NCBI GenBank assembly: GCA_003216175.1
Contig: QCJG01000010.1
Location: forward strand, 1-41,362
Length of the DNA: 41,362 nucleotides
Reading direction: 5' to 3'
DNA from: Prochlorococcus sp. AG-409-A10
Lineage (GTDB): Bacteria > Cyanobacteriota > Cyanobacteriia > PCC-6307 > Cyanobiaceae
Positions 27,709 to 37,023 of the stretch are shown in pieces (position 1 is the stretch's first letter; each line of letters opens with the position of its first letter). Position numbers and translations under genes: made by a program. The notes beneath the pieces are model-generated. The model worked only from the letters and a program-made list of their open reading frames with translations. It had not been told where the DNA came from and made no database searches.

Positions 27709-28270
27709 GATTAACCTCTAAAAATCTTGCAATTTCAGCACCTTCATTCTCTAAATCCAATAAAGGTTTGGGAGATCCAACTTTAGATATAGGCAAATCC
27801 TTCCTACCTTTAATTCTTAAAGAAACTCTTCTTAATGGGTTAAAACCTTCTCTTACCTCTAATTTCACAGCTTTTATTTCATCAATGGGGATTTCTATTT
27901 CTATATTTTTCAATAATCCTCTCCTAGATAAAGATAAAACCCCTTTATTTTTATCAAATCTATTTACACCAGAACCATAATCGATACTTATTAGTCTCCA
28001 AAAATAAAGTGCCAATAAGAAAGCAACAACACCATAAAGTCCCATAACCAAACCTTGAGGAACAAAAATCAACGTAGAAGGATTACCTAAGGGTAAAAAA
28101 TCTCTTCCAAAATAACTAGAGAATGAAGCCAACAAAAATCCAACTCCACCAATACTAAGCATCGCAGCAACTAGATAGTTCGAAACCTTACGCGAACCTT
28201 TAATTTTTTGTTCTAAAACCAAACCAGATAACTCTTTTTCTGATTGGCTTAAATTTGATTCAGATGACAT
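27695..28270 (-). CDS. ycf4: photosystem I assembly protein Ycf4
   Basis: 191 residues. It has two transmembrane helices near the N-terminus (about 30-54 and 66-93), then a soluble stromal-side domain with [20 protein letters not shown] and [20 protein letters not shown]. The order, length and conserved R/G residues match Ycf4, a thylakoid scaffold for PSI assembly. It is divergent from psbD across a 200-bp region, which places PSI assembly and PSII core genes back to back. Confidence 0.95.
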   Translation of the reverse strand: MSSESNLSQSEKELSGLVLEQKIKGSRKVSNYLVAAMLSIGGVGFLLASFSSYFGRDFLPLGNPSTLIFVPQGLVMGLYGVVAFLLALYFWRLISIDYGSGVNRFDKNKGVLSLSRRGLLKNIEIEIPIDEIKAVKLEVREGFNPLRRVSLRIKGRKDLPISKVGSPKPLLDLENEGAEIARFLEVNLEGI

Positions 28271-28470
28271 AAGTTCATGAAATTGGGAAGCACATCCCTT
28301 TCAAAACATTATAGATACTAAGTTTTTGACATTTAATAAGTAGCAATAAAAAACATTGATTTTATCTCATTTCAATACAAGGGATTTCATCAAGTTAAAG
28401 ATTTACCCACAAACCCCGTCATCGTTGTTAAAGTCTCCGACGTATACAAAAGCTCAGCAACGCTCCTCCC

Positions 28471-29547
28471 ATGACGATCGCTGTTGGAAGCGCAACAGAA
28501 CGAGGTTGGTTTGACGCCCTCGATGACTGGTTAAAGCGCGACCGATTCGTATTTGTTGGTTGGTCTGGACTACTTCTCTTCCCTACAGCTTTCCTAGCTA
28601 TTGGTGGATGGTTTACAGGTACAACCTTCGTTTCTTCCTGGTACACCCATGGTGTAGCCAGTTCTTACCTTGAGGGATGCAATTTCCTCACAGCCGCTGT
28701 TAGTACTCCTGGCGATGCCATGGGTCACAGTCTTCTATTCCTTTGGGGACCAGAAGCTCAGGGCGATTTAACACGCTGGTTCCAGCTTGGTGGCCTATGG
28801 AATTTCGTTGCTCTACACGGTGCATTTAGTCTTATTGGCTTTATGCTTCGTCAATTCGAAATTGCAAGACTAGTTGGTATCCGTCCATATAACGCACTTG
28901 CTTTCTCAGCAGTTATTGCAGTATTTACTGCTTGCTTCCTTATTTATCCTTTAGGGCAGCACAGTTGGTTTTTCGCTCCTTCTTTTGGAGTTGCAGCAAT
29001 ATTCCGTTTCATCCTCTTCATTCAAGGATTCCACAACATTACTCTTAACCCATTCCACATGATGGGAGTAGCTGGAATTCTTGGTGGTGCTCTTCTTTGT
29101 GCTATTCACGGTGCAACAGTTCAGAACACTCTTTACGAAGATTCAAGTCAGTACTCTGACGGTAAAGCTCAGAGTTCTACTTTTAGAGGTTTCGATCCAG
29201 TTCAAGAAGAAGAAACTTACTCATTTATTACAGCAAACCGTTTCTGGAGTCAGATTTTCGGTATTGCTTTCTCAAATAAGCGTTTCCTTCACTTCTTAAT
29301 GCTCTTTGTACCAGTAACAGGTATGTGGGCTGCATCAATTGGAATCGTTGGACTAGCTTTAAACCTTCGTGCTTATGATTTCGTTAGCCAAGAGATCAGA
29401 GCTGCTGAAGATCCTGAATTCGAAACTTTCTACACCAAAAATATCCTTCTTAATGAAGGTATGCGTGCATGGATGTCTTCTGTAGACCAGCCACACGAAA
29501 ACTTTGTATTCCCTGAGGAGGTACTCCCACGTGGAAACGCCCTTTAA
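28471..29547 (+). CDS. psbD: photosystem II D2 protein
   Basis: 358 residues, near-identical in layout to known cyanobacterial D2. [20 protein letters not shown] opens the protein. [20 protein letters not shown] follows, then [19 protein letters not shown], the [12 protein letters not shown] region with the chlorophyll-ligand His, and [20 protein letters not shown] with an iron-ligand His. D2 pairs with D1 to bind the PSII reaction-centre pigments and the quinone QA. A TTGACA lies at 28326-28331 in the upstream region, but no matching -10 is obvious. Its 3' end contains the psbC start (GTG at 29531), a 17-bp overlap. Codon choice is more C-rich at third positions than in the neighbours, as expected for high expression. 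Confidence 0.99.
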   Translation: MTIAVGSATERGWFDALDDWLKRDRFVFVGWSGLLLFPTAFLAIGGWFTGTTFVSSWYTHGVASSYLEGCNFLTAAVSTPGDAMGHSLLFLWGPEAQGDLTRWFQLGGLWNFVALHGAFSLIGFMLRQFEIARLVGIRPYNALAFSAVIAVFTACFLIYPLGQHSWFFAPSFGVAAIFRFILFIQGFHNITLNPFHMMGVAGILGGALLCAIHGATVQNTLYEDSSQYSDGKAQSSTFRGFDPVQEEETYSFITANRFWSQIFGIAFSNKRFLHFLMLFVPVTGMWAASIGIVGLALNLRAYDFVSQEIRAAEDPEFETFYTKNILLNEGMRAWMSSVDQPHENFVFPEEVLPRGNAL

Positions 29548-30913
29548 TAGTTTACTCAACGCTCCTAATCAAAGTCTTGAAGAGACTGGTTACGCCTGGT
29601 ATGTAGGAAATGCAAGGCTAATCAACCTCTCTGGAAGATTATTAGGTGCTCATATCGCTCACGCAGGGCTAATTGTCTTCTGGGCAGGCGCGATGATGCT
29701 TTTCGAAGTAAGTCATTTCACCATGGATAAACCCATGTGGGAACAAGGCTTAATTTGTATGCCTCATGTAGCCATGTTTGGATATGGCATTGGTCCTGGC
29801 GGAGAAGTCACAGACGTATGGCCATTCTTCATTGCTGGTGTTATTCACCTAGTTGCATCTGGAATTCTTGGCTTTGGAGGAGTTTTTCACTCCCTAGCTG
29901 GCCCAGAGAAACTTGAAGAAGATTTCCCATTTTTCTCCACTGATTGGAGAGATAAAAATCAAATGACCAATATTCTTGGTTTCCATTTGGTTGTACTTGG
30001 AGTTGGTGCTCTTCTATGGTCCATTAACTGGATGTATATAGGTGGTGCATACGACACTTGGGCTCCTGGTGGAGGAGAAGTCAGGCTAATTAATCCAACT
30101 CTCGATCCAAGAGTTATTTTTGGATACCTAGTATCAACCCCTTGGGGTGGCCAAGGTTGGATAGTTGGTGTCAACTCAATGGAAGATATTGTCGGAGGAC
30201 ATGTTTACCTGGGTGTGATCGAAATAATAGGCGGACTTTTCCATATCTTTACTGGTCCATATGGTTGGGCAAGAAGAGCCTTTATCTGGAATGGAGAGGG
30301 TCTTCTAAGTTATGCACTAGGTGGAATTTGTGTTGCTAGTTTTGTAGCTTCATGTTTCATCTGGTTCAATAACACTGCTTATCCATCAGAGTTTTATGGT
30401 CCAACAAACGCTGAAGCCTCTCAGGCCCAAAGTTTCACATTCCTAGTTCGTGACCAACGAATTGGTGCAAATGTGGGTTCAACTATGGGACCAACTGGTT
30501 TAGGTAAGTACCTAATGCGCTCTCCTACAGGTGAAATAATCTTTGGTGGAGAGACAATGCGTTTTTGGGACTTTAGAGGCCCATGGTTAGAGCCTCTTCG
30601 AGGTCCTAATGGATTAAGTCTTGATAAAATCCAAAATGATATTCAGCCTTGGCAAGTTCGCCGAGCTGCTGAATACATGACTCATGCTCCTAACGCTTCT
30701 ATCAACTCAGTTGGTGGAATCATTACCGAGCCTAATGCTGTTAACTTTGTTAACTTGCGTCAATGGCTTGCAGGTGCACAATTCTTCCTTGGTTGGTTTA
30801 CTTTTGTAGGTCACCTTTGGCATGCTGGTCGTGCGAGAGCCGCTGCAGCTGGATTTGAAAAAGGTATCAGTCGTTCACAAGAGCCTGCTCTTTCAATGCC
30901 TGATCTAGATTAG
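29531..30913 (+). CDS. psbC: photosystem II CP43 chlorophyll protein
   Basis: 460 residues from the GTG at 29531 ([10 protein letters not shown]...), the conserved cyanobacterial and plastid start inside psbD; an in-frame ATG at 29504 would give an N-terminus the family lacks. CP43 binds antenna chlorophylls and contributes the Glu and Arg near the Mn cluster in the large loop ([20 protein letters not shown], residues about 340-360). Six membrane helices with paired His include [19 protein letters not shown] and [20 protein letters not shown]. Translation is expected to be coupled to psbD through the 17-bp overlap. An intrinsic terminator follows 20 bp after the stop. Confidence 0.98.
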   Translation: METPFNSLLNAPNQSLEETGYAWYVGNARLINLSGRLLGAHIAHAGLIVFWAGAMMLFEVSHFTMDKPMWEQGLICMPHVAMFGYGIGPGGEVTDVWPFFIAGVIHLVASGILGFGGVFHSLAGPEKLEEDFPFFSTDWRDKNQMTNILGFHLVVLGVGALLWSINWMYIGGAYDTWAPGGGEVRLINPTLDPRVIFGYLVSTPWGGQGWIVGVNSMEDIVGGHVYLGVIEIIGGLFHIFTGPYGWARRAFIWNGEGLLSYALGGICVASFVASCFIWFNNTAYPSEFYGPTNAEASQAQSFTFLVRDQRIGANVGSTMGPTGLGKYLMRSPTGEIIFGGETMRFWDFRGPWLEPLRGPNGLSLDKIQNDIQPWQVRRAAEYMTHAPNASINSVGGIITEPNAVNFVNLRQWLAGAQFFLGWFTFVGHLWHAGRARAAAAGFEKGISRSQEPALSMPDLD

Positions 30914-30932
30914 ATCCTTTAATAAATAAAAA

Positions 30933-30960
30933 AGTCCTCTCTTTATAGAGGGCTTTTTTT
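30933..30960 (+). terminator. psbDC intrinsic terminator
   Basis: A stem AGTCCTC / GAGGGCT (one T-G pair) with loop TCTTTATA is followed by a T8 tract (30953-30960). It lies directly downstream of psbC. Confidence 0.88.
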
Positions 30961-30983
30961 ATGTTAAAAAATTTTTGATCTTA

Positions 30984-31625
30984 CTATTGTTTCCTATCTA
31001 AAAGTAATCTAGATAAACCAAATTTTTCTAAATTAGTTTTCAACCAAGGCAAGCTAAGTCCAACAACATTGCTAAAACATCCGTCTATTCTTTTTATAAA
31101 TAGTCCTCCATAACCTTCAATCGCAAATCCTCCTGCACAATTGTATGGTTCTGGAATAGAGGCATATTTTATGATCTCAATATTGGATAAAGACATAAAT
31201 TCAATTTTTGTGCTCACGACCCCATCACAATATTGATTTAATGAATTATTTTTGATATCTAATTTGGAATTATCCAACGAAATTAAGTAGTGACCTGTAT
31301 GCAAAAAACCAGACTTACCAGACATCCTTTGCCATCTGGATATCAATTGCTCTTTATTAATTGGCTTTTCGAAGATTTCTCCCTCAAACTCAAACAAAGA
31401 GTCACAACCTAATAAAGCTTGAAAAGTATTTAAGGCATGTTTTTCTTTTATCAACTTTTTTAATGCACTGTCAGCTTTACCCTTAGCTAATAATTTGACC
31501 TTCAAAATTGGATCTGTTTCTTTAAAGTGTGTCTCATCAAAATCACTTACAATAACTTTGTGTCTCAAAGCTATTTGATCAAGTAATTTTTGACGTGCTT
31601 TAGATGCAGAGGCAAGCACAAACAT
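30984..31625 (-). CDS. maf: Maf-like nucleotide pyrophosphatase
   Basis: 213 residues. The N-terminal LASASKARQKLLDQ (residues about 4-17) is the Maf substrate loop (SxSxxR type). VSDFDETHF, LLAKGKADSA, LGCDSLFEFEGEIFEKP and HTGHYLI follow in the family order, and CAGGFAIEGYGGLFIKRIDG lies near 165-184. Maf enzymes hydrolyse non-canonical or modified nucleoside triphosphates and keep them out of DNA and RNA. It converges on psbC, with the terminator between. Confidence 0.92.
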   Translation of the reverse strand: MFVLASASKARQKLLDQIALRHKVIVSDFDETHFKETDPILKVKLLAKGKADSALKKLIKEKHALNTFQALLGCDSLFEFEGEIFEKPINKEQLISRWQRMSGKSGFLHTGHYLISLDNSKLDIKNNSLNQYCDGVVSTKIEFMSLSNIEIIKYASIPEPYNCAGGFAIEGYGGLFIKRIDGCFSNVVGLSLPWLKTNLEKFGLSRLLLDRKQ

Positions 31626-31695
31626 AGAAAATTAAATTTTTTAATACTTAGGATCATTATCGATCTTCTTTTGAAAAATAAATCCTTTTAATTAA

Positions 31696-32070
31696 ATGTT
31701 GCTGATTGACCAAAAAATCTTTAGAAGAGCAAAAAACGGTATAAGGAATTGTCCCTTTAACCATTTTCTTTTCCAAAGCCTTCAAAAAGAGAGCCTGAGT
31801 GCTCAAAATATTTATGAGAATAAATCAAAATACTTAAACCAAGAGTTTATGTTTATAGATAGTTCTTTATTCATAGAGAATGAATTTCTTAAATTAATTA
31901 AAATAGGTGTATTAAGAAGAGAAGTTGACGGCCAAGGGCTTACTTCAAAAGTTCGTATTACACCAATAGGAAGACAAGTGCTAGAAAAACATGCAGATTT
32001 ATTTACTAAAAAATTATCGCTTATAAGAAAATTAATTACATGCCTAAAATACCAATTGTCACCAAGATGA
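31696..32070 (+). CDS. cyanobacterial protein, winged-helix-like (Npun_F0494-type, tentative)
   Basis: 124 residues. FRRAKNGIRNCPFNHFLFQS at the N-terminus and LKLIKIGVLRREVDGQGLTS followed by KVRITPIGRQVLE at the C-terminus look like a small helical DNA-binding-type fold with a beta-wing. From memory it resembles the cyanobacterial Npun_F0494 family; I could not check this. The function is unknown. Its stop overlaps the probable cobQ start (ATGA at 32067-32070), so the two are translationally coupled. The start is ATG at 31696, divergent from maf with a 70-bp gap. Confidence 0.75.
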   Translation: MLLIDQKIFRRAKNGIRNCPFNHFLFQSLQKESLSAQNIYENKSKYLNQEFMFIDSSLFIENEFLKLIKIGVLRREVDGQGLTSKVRITPIGRQVLEKHADLFTKKLSLIRKLITCLKYQLSPR

Positions 32071-33581
32071 AAATAAAGCCCAAACATACTCCAATCATGG
32101 TTTTAGGGACATCTAGTGGTGCAGGGAAAACGCTCATAGCTACGGCCATTTGTAGATATTTCAAAAGAAAAGGAGAAAAGCCAATACCTTTTAAGGGCCA
32201 AAACATGAGCAATAACGCTTGGGTTGATATTCAGGGAAGAGAGATGGCATATTCTCAAGCCCTTCAATCTTGGTCTGCAGGCTTAGAGCCAAGTGCTGAA
32301 ATGAATCCTGTGCTTTTGAAGCCAAAGGGAGATTGTACAAGTGAAGTAATTCATTTAGGCAAATGTGTCGGCACCAGTAAAGCCATAACTTATTACGAAG
32401 ACTGGTTCGATTCAGGTTGGGAAACTATTAAAGAAGGGCTAGCAATATTATTAAAGAGTAAAAAAGACGGAAGACTGATTATTGAGGGGGCTGGAAGTCC
32501 CGTAGAGGTGAATTTGCAACATAAGGATCTTACAAATTTGAAATTAGCAAAATTTGTAAATGCAAATTGTATTTTAGTAGCAGATATTGAAAGAGGAGGC
32601 GTTTTTGCTCAAATCATTGGAACAATTGCATTAATGAAACCTGATGAAAAAAGATTAATTAAAGGAATCATTATTAATAGGTTCAGAGGCGATAAAGCCT
32701 TATTCGAATCAGGAGTTACATGGATAGAGAAAGAAACAGGAATCCCAGTTTTAGGAATATTACCTTGGTTAAAAGAGATTTTTCCACCGGAAGATTCACT
32801 TGACCTACTTGAAAGGAAACAAGTAAATAAAAGTGCAGAAATAGAAATAGCAATAATAAAATTACCTAGAATTAGCAATTTTTCTGATCTAGACCCTTTC
32901 TTTAGTGATTCAACTATTCAAATGCGATGGGTAGAACCTGGCCAAAAGCTTGGGGAACCAGATGTATTAATAATTCCTGGAAGCAAACAAACTATTAAGG
33001 ATTTAGAGATTTTAAATAAAAGTGGTTTGAGCAATCAAATAAAAGATTATGCCAAAAACGGGGGAAATGTTTTTGGCATATGTGGAGGATTACAAATGCT
33101 AGGGAAATCATTAGAAGACCCAACTCGGCAGGAAAGTATTAATAAACTAACTGCATTTTCAAATTTTGGGATGAACCTTCTTCCCATAAAAACAACTTTT
33201 AGAGAAAAAAAGCACACCTCACAAAGAAAAGAAAGAGTTTCATGGCCAGATTCACAGAATATAAAAGGGTTTGAGATGCATTATGGGGAAAGTGATTTGA
33301 TCAATAATAAAGATTCCTATATTATTTCTCTATTTAAAAATAATAATTTAGGGTGGGTAATTGAAAAAGAAGATAAAAGCTTTATTGGAGGAACTTATTT
33401 ACATGGAATTTTTGAAAATGATGAATGGCGTAGGCAATGGATAAATAAAATCAGACAGAACAAGGGATTAGAGAAACTAAATACTCACGAAGCAAAGAAT
33501 CATGAGAAAAGAGAGCGGTTATTAGACTTACTAACTGACGCTTTCGAAGAAAATATAAATATGGATATTGTAATTAAATAA
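32067..33581 (+). CDS. cobQ: cobyric acid synthase
   Basis: 504 residues from the ATG at 32067, chosen because it forms an ATGA overlap with the preceding stop and gives MKIKPKHTPIMVLGTSSGAG at the family start; an in-frame ATG at 32040 would add nine residues. The N-terminal ATP-binding synthetase domain has LGTSSGAGKTL near 12-22 and IEGAGSPVEVNLQHKDLTN near 142-160. The C-terminal type I glutamine amidotransferase domain has FGICGGLQMLGK with the Cys nucleophile near 340 and YLHGIFEND with the catalytic His near 450. It amidates the side chains of adenosyl-cobyrinic acid diamide in B12 synthesis. The ferredoxin gene follows by 8 bp. Confidence 0.95.
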   Translation: MKIKPKHTPIMVLGTSSGAGKTLIATAICRYFKRKGEKPIPFKGQNMSNNAWVDIQGREMAYSQALQSWSAGLEPSAEMNPVLLKPKGDCTSEVIHLGKCVGTSKAITYYEDWFDSGWETIKEGLAILLKSKKDGRLIIEGAGSPVEVNLQHKDLTNLKLAKFVNANCILVADIERGGVFAQIIGTIALMKPDEKRLIKGIIINRFRGDKALFESGVTWIEKETGIPVLGILPWLKEIFPPEDSLDLLERKQVNKSAEIEIAIIKLPRISNFSDLDPFFSDSTIQMRWVEPGQKLGEPDVLIIPGSKQTIKDLEILNKSGLSNQIKDYAKNGGNVFGICGGLQMLGKSLEDPTRQESINKLTAFSNFGMNLLPIKTTFREKKHTSQRKERVSWPDSQNIKGFEMHYGESDLINNKDSYIISLFKNNNLGWVIEKEDKSFIGGTYLHGIFENDEWRRQWINKIRQNKGLEKLNTHEAKNHEKRERLLDLLTDAFEENINMDIVIK

Positions 33582-33589
33582 TTTGAATA

Positions 33590-33823
33590 ATGAAAACTGT
33601 AAAAATAAATTGGCCTAACAAGAAATCAAGTAATTGCCCTCCAGGCGCTGAATGGTTAAAAGCTGCATATGACGCAAATATCGAGATCCCTACTGGTTGC
33701 CTAGGAGGAAGCTGCGGTGCATGCGAAATAGAAGTTAATGGAGAAGTAATACGAGCATGTATTGCAACAGTTCCAGACAAAAAGGAACTTGATGTTGAAT
33801 TTTTTAGTGATCCTTATTGGTAA
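33590..33823 (+). CDS. small 2Fe-2S plant-type ferredoxin
   Basis: 77 residues. The cluster-binding cysteines are C37, C42, C45 and C57, in GCLGGSCGACEIEVNG and RACIATV, giving the CX4CX2C...C layout of plant-type ferredoxins but with a shorter distance to the last Cys and a shorter chain than PetF (about 97). N-terminal KTVKINWPNKKSSNCPPG resembles the beta-grasp start. It probably serves a special electron-transfer partner rather than PSI. It follows cobQ by 8 bp and is likely in its transcript, which may hint at a role near B12 synthesis; that link is inference. Confidence 0.9.
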   Translation: MKTVKINWPNKKSSNCPPGAEWLKAAYDANIEIPTGCLGGSCGACEIEVNGEVIRACIATVPDKKELDVEFFSDPYW

Positions 33824-33851
33824 TAAAAAATATATACAATTTGTTAGATAA

Positions 33852-34493
33852 TCAATAATATTTCTCAGACCTTCTAATAGCTTTAATAGAGCCTTTATAA
33901 TCTCCAAGTTTATACTTAGATTCACTAATAACCTCTAATTTTCTTATCACCTCTTCTTTTCTTTTGTTACTAATTACTTTTTTATAATCTGCAATTAAAT
34001 CATATTTACTTTTTCGTATTTTTGAAACTTTAATCAAGACATTATATTTTGGTTCTAGATTGATTTTCAGAAAAGTCCCTAATAAAATCTTTTTATAATC
34101 TATTCTGGTATTATCAAATTCATTGGATTTATCAATTTCAAATAATCTAATTTCTTTTGCTTTCCTTTTGTCATCTATTGCCCCTTGAAAATCTCCATAT
34201 TTATACCTAGAATTACTTCTTCCACTATATGAAATATCTTTAGATCTTTGCTTAATAATATCTATTTTACCTTCAAAATAAATTGACTTCGAAAAGTCAT
34301 CTATAGCGGAGAGATTATCTCCCAATTTATCATTCAAAAAGCCACAGTTTAAATATCCTAAAGCTATTTCATCATCGCTTTCAAGAATATCAATATTCTT
34401 TTTAATAGATTTAATGGCTCCTTCGTAATCACCTAAATCAATTAAGTTAATTGCTTCATCGTAAAAAGATAAAGACTCATCAAATTTTTTCAA
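33852..34493 (-). CDS. TPR-like protein
   Basis: 213 residues, Ile/Lys/Asp-rich. Degenerate tetratricopeptide repeats are seen at about 7-40 (SFYDEAINLIDLGDYEGAIK), 42-75 (GYLNCGFLNDKLGDNLSAID), 85-118 (GRSNSRYKYGDFQGAIDDKR) and 185-213 (SESKYKLGDYKGSIKAIRRS). No signal peptide or membrane helix is seen. TPRs mediate protein binding; no partner is evident. It is very AT-rich and lies between the cobQ cluster and tRNA-Ser, so it may be a recent insertion or lineage-specific gene. Confidence 0.8.
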   Translation of the reverse strand: MKKFDESLSFYDEAINLIDLGDYEGAIKSIKKNIDILESDDEIALGYLNCGFLNDKLGDNLSAIDDFSKSIYFEGKIDIIKQRSKDISYSGRSNSRYKYGDFQGAIDDKRKAKEIRLFEIDKSNEFDNTRIDYKKILLGTFLKINLEPKYNVLIKVSKIRKSKYDLIADYKKVISNKRKEEVIRKLEVISESKYKLGDYKGSIKAIRRSEKYY

Positions 34494-34577
34494 ATCATTT
34501 CTTCCTCTTCTCTATTCTAAGCACAATAATACTGTCGGTTTAAAAGTGTTTAAGAAAAAATCAACTTCTAATCAAAA

Positions 34578-34664
34578 CGGAGAGGGTGGGATTCGAACCC
34601 ACGGATAGTTTTAGCTATCAAACGATTTCGAGTCGTTCGCTTTCGACCACTCAGCCACCTCTCC
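34578..34664 (-). tRNA. tRNA-Ser (anticodon CGA)
   Basis: Reading the minus strand, the 7-bp acceptor stem GGAGAGG / CCTCTCC is closed, with discriminator G. The D arm contains TGGCTGAGTGGTCGAAAGCG. The anticodon stem-loop is CGACTCGAAATCG with CGA, which reads serine codon UCG. A long variable arm GATAG/CTATC, typical of tRNA-Ser, and the T arm GTGGGTTCGAATCCCAC are present. 87 nt; CCA is not encoded. Confidence 0.96.
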
Positions 34665-34738
34665 CTTGAAATAAGTTTAGGACAATCCCATATTTTCTCT
34701 AAGGAATAAACAGAATTAAAAATTTAATTCTTAAATTT

Positions 34739-35764
34739 TTAATTCCAGCCTGCCCTTCTCATAAGATTGATTGCTTTTTTATTATTTGCGCCTAATTGAT
34801 CAATGGTCACATTATCAGGTGTAAATCCTCCAAATTGTGTAACCTCATCCGTTTTATTAAAACCAACTAAAGGGTGTTCAAATGTTGGACCAGCCAACCC
34901 ACTACTACCTGTAGGAGAGGCAAGATACTCTAAGAGTTGAATAGCTTCCTCTTTATTTTCAGCATATTTAGCAATTCCACCTGCACTTACATTTACATGA
35001 GCAGGATTAGGAGTAAGAACCTTTACTTTTTTAGCCAACCTTTGATCTTTCCTTCCATTCACACCTGCGAGCATTCTTGAAACATAGTAGTGATTAACAA
35101 TACCTATTCCACACTTCCCCTGAGCGACAGCTCTAATAACACCTATATCACCCGGGAAAAATGGCTGAGAAATATTTGAAATCATCCCTTTCAACCACTC
35201 TTTAGTTTTTGCTTCTCCTTTATTGACAATTTGATTAGCTACTAAAGATTGATTATATGGACTGCTCCTTTTTCTCACACAAACAAGCCCCTTCAAAGAA
35301 GGGTTAGCAAGATCTGAATAATCTTTGATCAAATTTACGTCAACTTTCTTAGGATTAGCGACCATAACTCTTACCCTTCTTGTTAACGCATACCATCTAG
35401 CTTGAGGATCTCTATATTCCACTGGAACATTTTTATCTAATGCAGCCGATCTATATGACTGAAGAAGACCACTTTTGGCAGCATTGCTAATTCGAGCCGC
35501 ATCAACAAGAAGAATCACATCTGCTTTCGAATTTGATCCTTCCCTTTTCAAGCGTTCAACTAGAGAAATACCTGTAGCCTCAATTAATCGGATTTTTATC
35601 CCAGTCTCCTCGGCAAATTTCTTGTATACCTGCTTATCAGTGTTGTAATGCCTCCCGGAATAAATCCTTACTTCTCGATCAGAAGCCTTTACGTTATTAA
35701 AACTTGTAGAAACTAATAAAGTACTTGCTACTACTGAAGTAAAAAGACGCTTAATTAAATTCAT
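34739..35764 (-). CDS. futA: Fe(III)-binding periplasmic protein (FutA/IdiA type)
   Basis: 341 residues. The signal peptide (about 1-27, ending VKA) precedes the mature start SDREVRIYSGRHYNTDKQVY, where the conserved Tyr of SGRHY lies in the iron site. GIKIRLIEATGISLVERLKR, SKADVILLVDAARI and CVRKRSSPYNQSLVANQI follow, and PGDIGVIRAVAQGKCGIGIV matches the second lobe. It captures ferric iron in the periplasm for an ABC importer; the permease and ATPase genes are not nearby. It is divergent from the PKHD-type dioxygenase across 148 bp containing phased TGATA repeats, which could be an iron-responsive control region. Confidence 0.94.
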   Translation of the reverse strand: MNLIKRLFTSVVASTLLVSTSFNNVKASDREVRIYSGRHYNTDKQVYKKFAEETGIKIRLIEATGISLVERLKREGSNSKADVILLVDAARISNAAKSGLLQSYRSAALDKNVPVEYRDPQARWYALTRRVRVMVANPKKVDVNLIKDYSDLANPSLKGLVCVRKRSSPYNQSLVANQIVNKGEAKTKEWLKGMISNISQPFFPGDIGVIRAVAQGKCGIGIVNHYYVSRMLAGVNGRKDQRLAKKVKVLTPNPAHVNVSAGGIAKYAENKEEAIQLLEYLASPTGSSGLAGPTFEHPLVGFNKTDEVTQFGGFTPDNVTIDQLGANNKKAINLMRRAGWN

Positions 35765-35840
35765 TAATCTATCTTGGGAAGGGATTAATATCTTTATATA
35801 GACTAGACAAGAAGATACGACTAAATAAAGCTTCGAAACT

Positions 35841-35889
35841 TTGATACGTATTGATGTATAAATTGATATCTTATTGATACTTTATGATA
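35841..35889. promoter_or_regulatory. helically phased TGATA repeats between futA and the dioxygenase gene
   Basis: TGATA or TGATG occurs at 35842, 35852, 35864, 35875 and 35885, that is every 10, 12, 11 and 10 bases. It is placed between two divergent iron-related genes. Such phasing would put all copies on one face of the helix. Fur or another iron regulator is the obvious candidate, but the protein is inferred. Confidence 0.5.
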
Positions 35890-35912
35890 GTGATTAAACC
35901 TAAATAATAAAC

Positions 35913-36578
35913 ATGGAATATTTAACGCATTCGCTAATCAATCAATCAGAAGCTCTTCAAATAGTTAATAAACTTAAAGCAGAAAAAGCATCATGGCAAG
36001 ATGGTAAAAAAACTGCAGGAAGCCATGCTGCAAAAATCAAATCTAATTTTCAATTAGATAAAAAATCTAACTTATCAATGCAGCTTCGAGATCTTATTGT
36101 TAATAAAATAATTTCAAATCCACTTCTAAAAAGTTTTACATTACCAAGTCTTATCCATGGAGTTATGTTTTCCAAGTCCCTAACTGGACATGGCTATGGT
36201 TCACATATTGATAATCCTTATATGCCCTCAGGAAGAAGTGATTTATCTTTTACGTTATTTTTGAGCGCGCCAGAAGATTATAAAGGTGGTGAATTATGTA
36301 TTCAGACAATAAATAAAACTGAAAAAATTAAACTTTCTGCTGGTGAAGTCATAATTTATCCCAGCACAAAGCTTCATTCTGTTGCTGAAGTCAAAGATGG
36401 TGAACGACATGTATGTGTAGGCTGGATTCAAAGCTATGTACAAAATAATGAAGATAGAAATTTTTTATTTGGACTTGATGCTGGAGCGAAAGGACTACTT
36501 GCAAAATATGGAAGATCTGATGAACTGGATTTAATTTTCCAGGCATACAGCAATTTCCTAAGAAGATTAGGCGATTAA
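35913..36578 (+). CDS. PKHD-type Fe(II)/2-oxoglutarate dioxygenase (PiuC-like)
   Basis: 221 residues. The double-stranded beta-helix has the metal pair HxD in GYGSHIDNPYM (His and Asp near 96-98). The distal His is in YPSTKLHSV (near 157), and the 2-oxoglutarate-binding Arg in GERHVCVGWIQS (near 168). This matches the YbiX/PiuC family of iron-regulated hydroxylases, here next to an Fe3+-binding protein as in other bacteria where the family accompanies iron uptake. The substrate is unknown. The start ATG lies 23 bp after the last TGATA repeat. Confidence 0.92.
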   Translation: MEYLTHSLINQSEALQIVNKLKAEKASWQDGKKTAGSHAAKIKSNFQLDKKSNLSMQLRDLIVNKIISNPLLKSFTLPSLIHGVMFSKSLTGHGYGSHIDNPYMPSGRSDLSFTLFLSAPEDYKGGELCIQTINKTEKIKLSAGEVIIYPSTKLHSVAEVKDGERHVCVGWIQSYVQNNEDRNFLFGLDAGAKGLLAKYGRSDELDLIFQAYSNFLRRLGD

Positions 36579-36663
36579 ATGATCAATTTATACAGCCAAA
36601 AGTAAAAAAAGAACTTTCATCGGAAGGTGTAACCCACCAAAATACATATAAATAAAAAATGGT

Positions 36664-36909
36664 ATGCCAAGCAAAACACCTATCGGAATATTCCTTGCTG
36701 CTGCTGCTGCTTTAGCTACTAACACAATTATTCCTGACAATTCAATGGCTGGGGAAAAGCATGGTGAAATGGGTGGTTTAAAGGAATGGACCACAGATCA
36801 AGAAGCAGATGAGGATGGAAAGCTTGATGAAGCAGCTCAAAAAGCTGCAGATAAGGCTAAAAAAGCTGATATTTGCATTCCCATTGGAGAGGGAGAAAAT
36901 TGCTGGTAA
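36664..36909 (+). CDS. small exported protein, 81 aa
   Basis: 81 residues. The N-terminal hydrophobic stretch IGIFLAAAAALATNTIIP and a Ala-rich end (SMAGEKHG) look like a signal peptide cut near residue 29. The mature part is charged and Ala/Lys/Asp-rich (EADEDGKLDEAAQKAADKAK) and ends ADICIPIGEGENCW with two Cys that could form a disulfide. I do not recognise a family. It is followed by its own terminator. Its start lies 85 bp after the dioxygenase stop, so it may share the iron-linked transcript or have its own promoter. Confidence 0.75.
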   Translation: MPSKTPIGIFLAAAAALATNTIIPDNSMAGEKHGEMGGLKEWTTDQEADEDGKLDEAAQKAADKAKKADICIPIGEGENCW

Positions 36910-36933
36910 ATTTTTTTTAAATTTATAAAAAAA

Positions 36934-36957
36934 AGCTCGTAGAACGGGCTTTTTTTT
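36934..36957 (+). terminator. intrinsic terminator of the 81-aa gene
   Basis: Stem AGCTCGT / ACGGGCT (one T-G pair) with loop AGA, followed by T8. It faces the porin terminator that begins 20 bp further on. Confidence 0.88.
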
Positions 36958-36976
36958 ATGTAAATAAATAAATAAA

Positions 36977-37006
36977 CAAAAAAAAACGCCCCAAAAGGGG
37001 CGTTTT
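36977..37006 (-). terminator. strong porin terminator
   Basis: A perfect 10-bp stem (AAAACGCCCC / GGGGCGTTTT) with an AAAA loop. Read on the minus strand it ends in a long U-run (the A-run from 36978). It lies 17 bp beyond the porin stop. Confidence 0.9.
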
Positions 37007-37023
37007 AAAATCCTAATTGGAAA

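Noticed and set aside
28428-28646. Reverse-strand open frame over the psbD start
   Set aside because: It mirrors the constrained psbD codons on the opposite strand; no independent evidence for a gene.
32040-32066. Upstream cobQ start
   Set aside because: The ATG at 32067 forms the usual ATGA overlap with the preceding gene and gives the expected family N-terminus.
34578-34664. tRNA-Ser as an att site for a tycheposon carrying the adjacent TPR gene
   Set aside because: I found no second copy of the tRNA 3' end in the window and no recombinase gene nearby.
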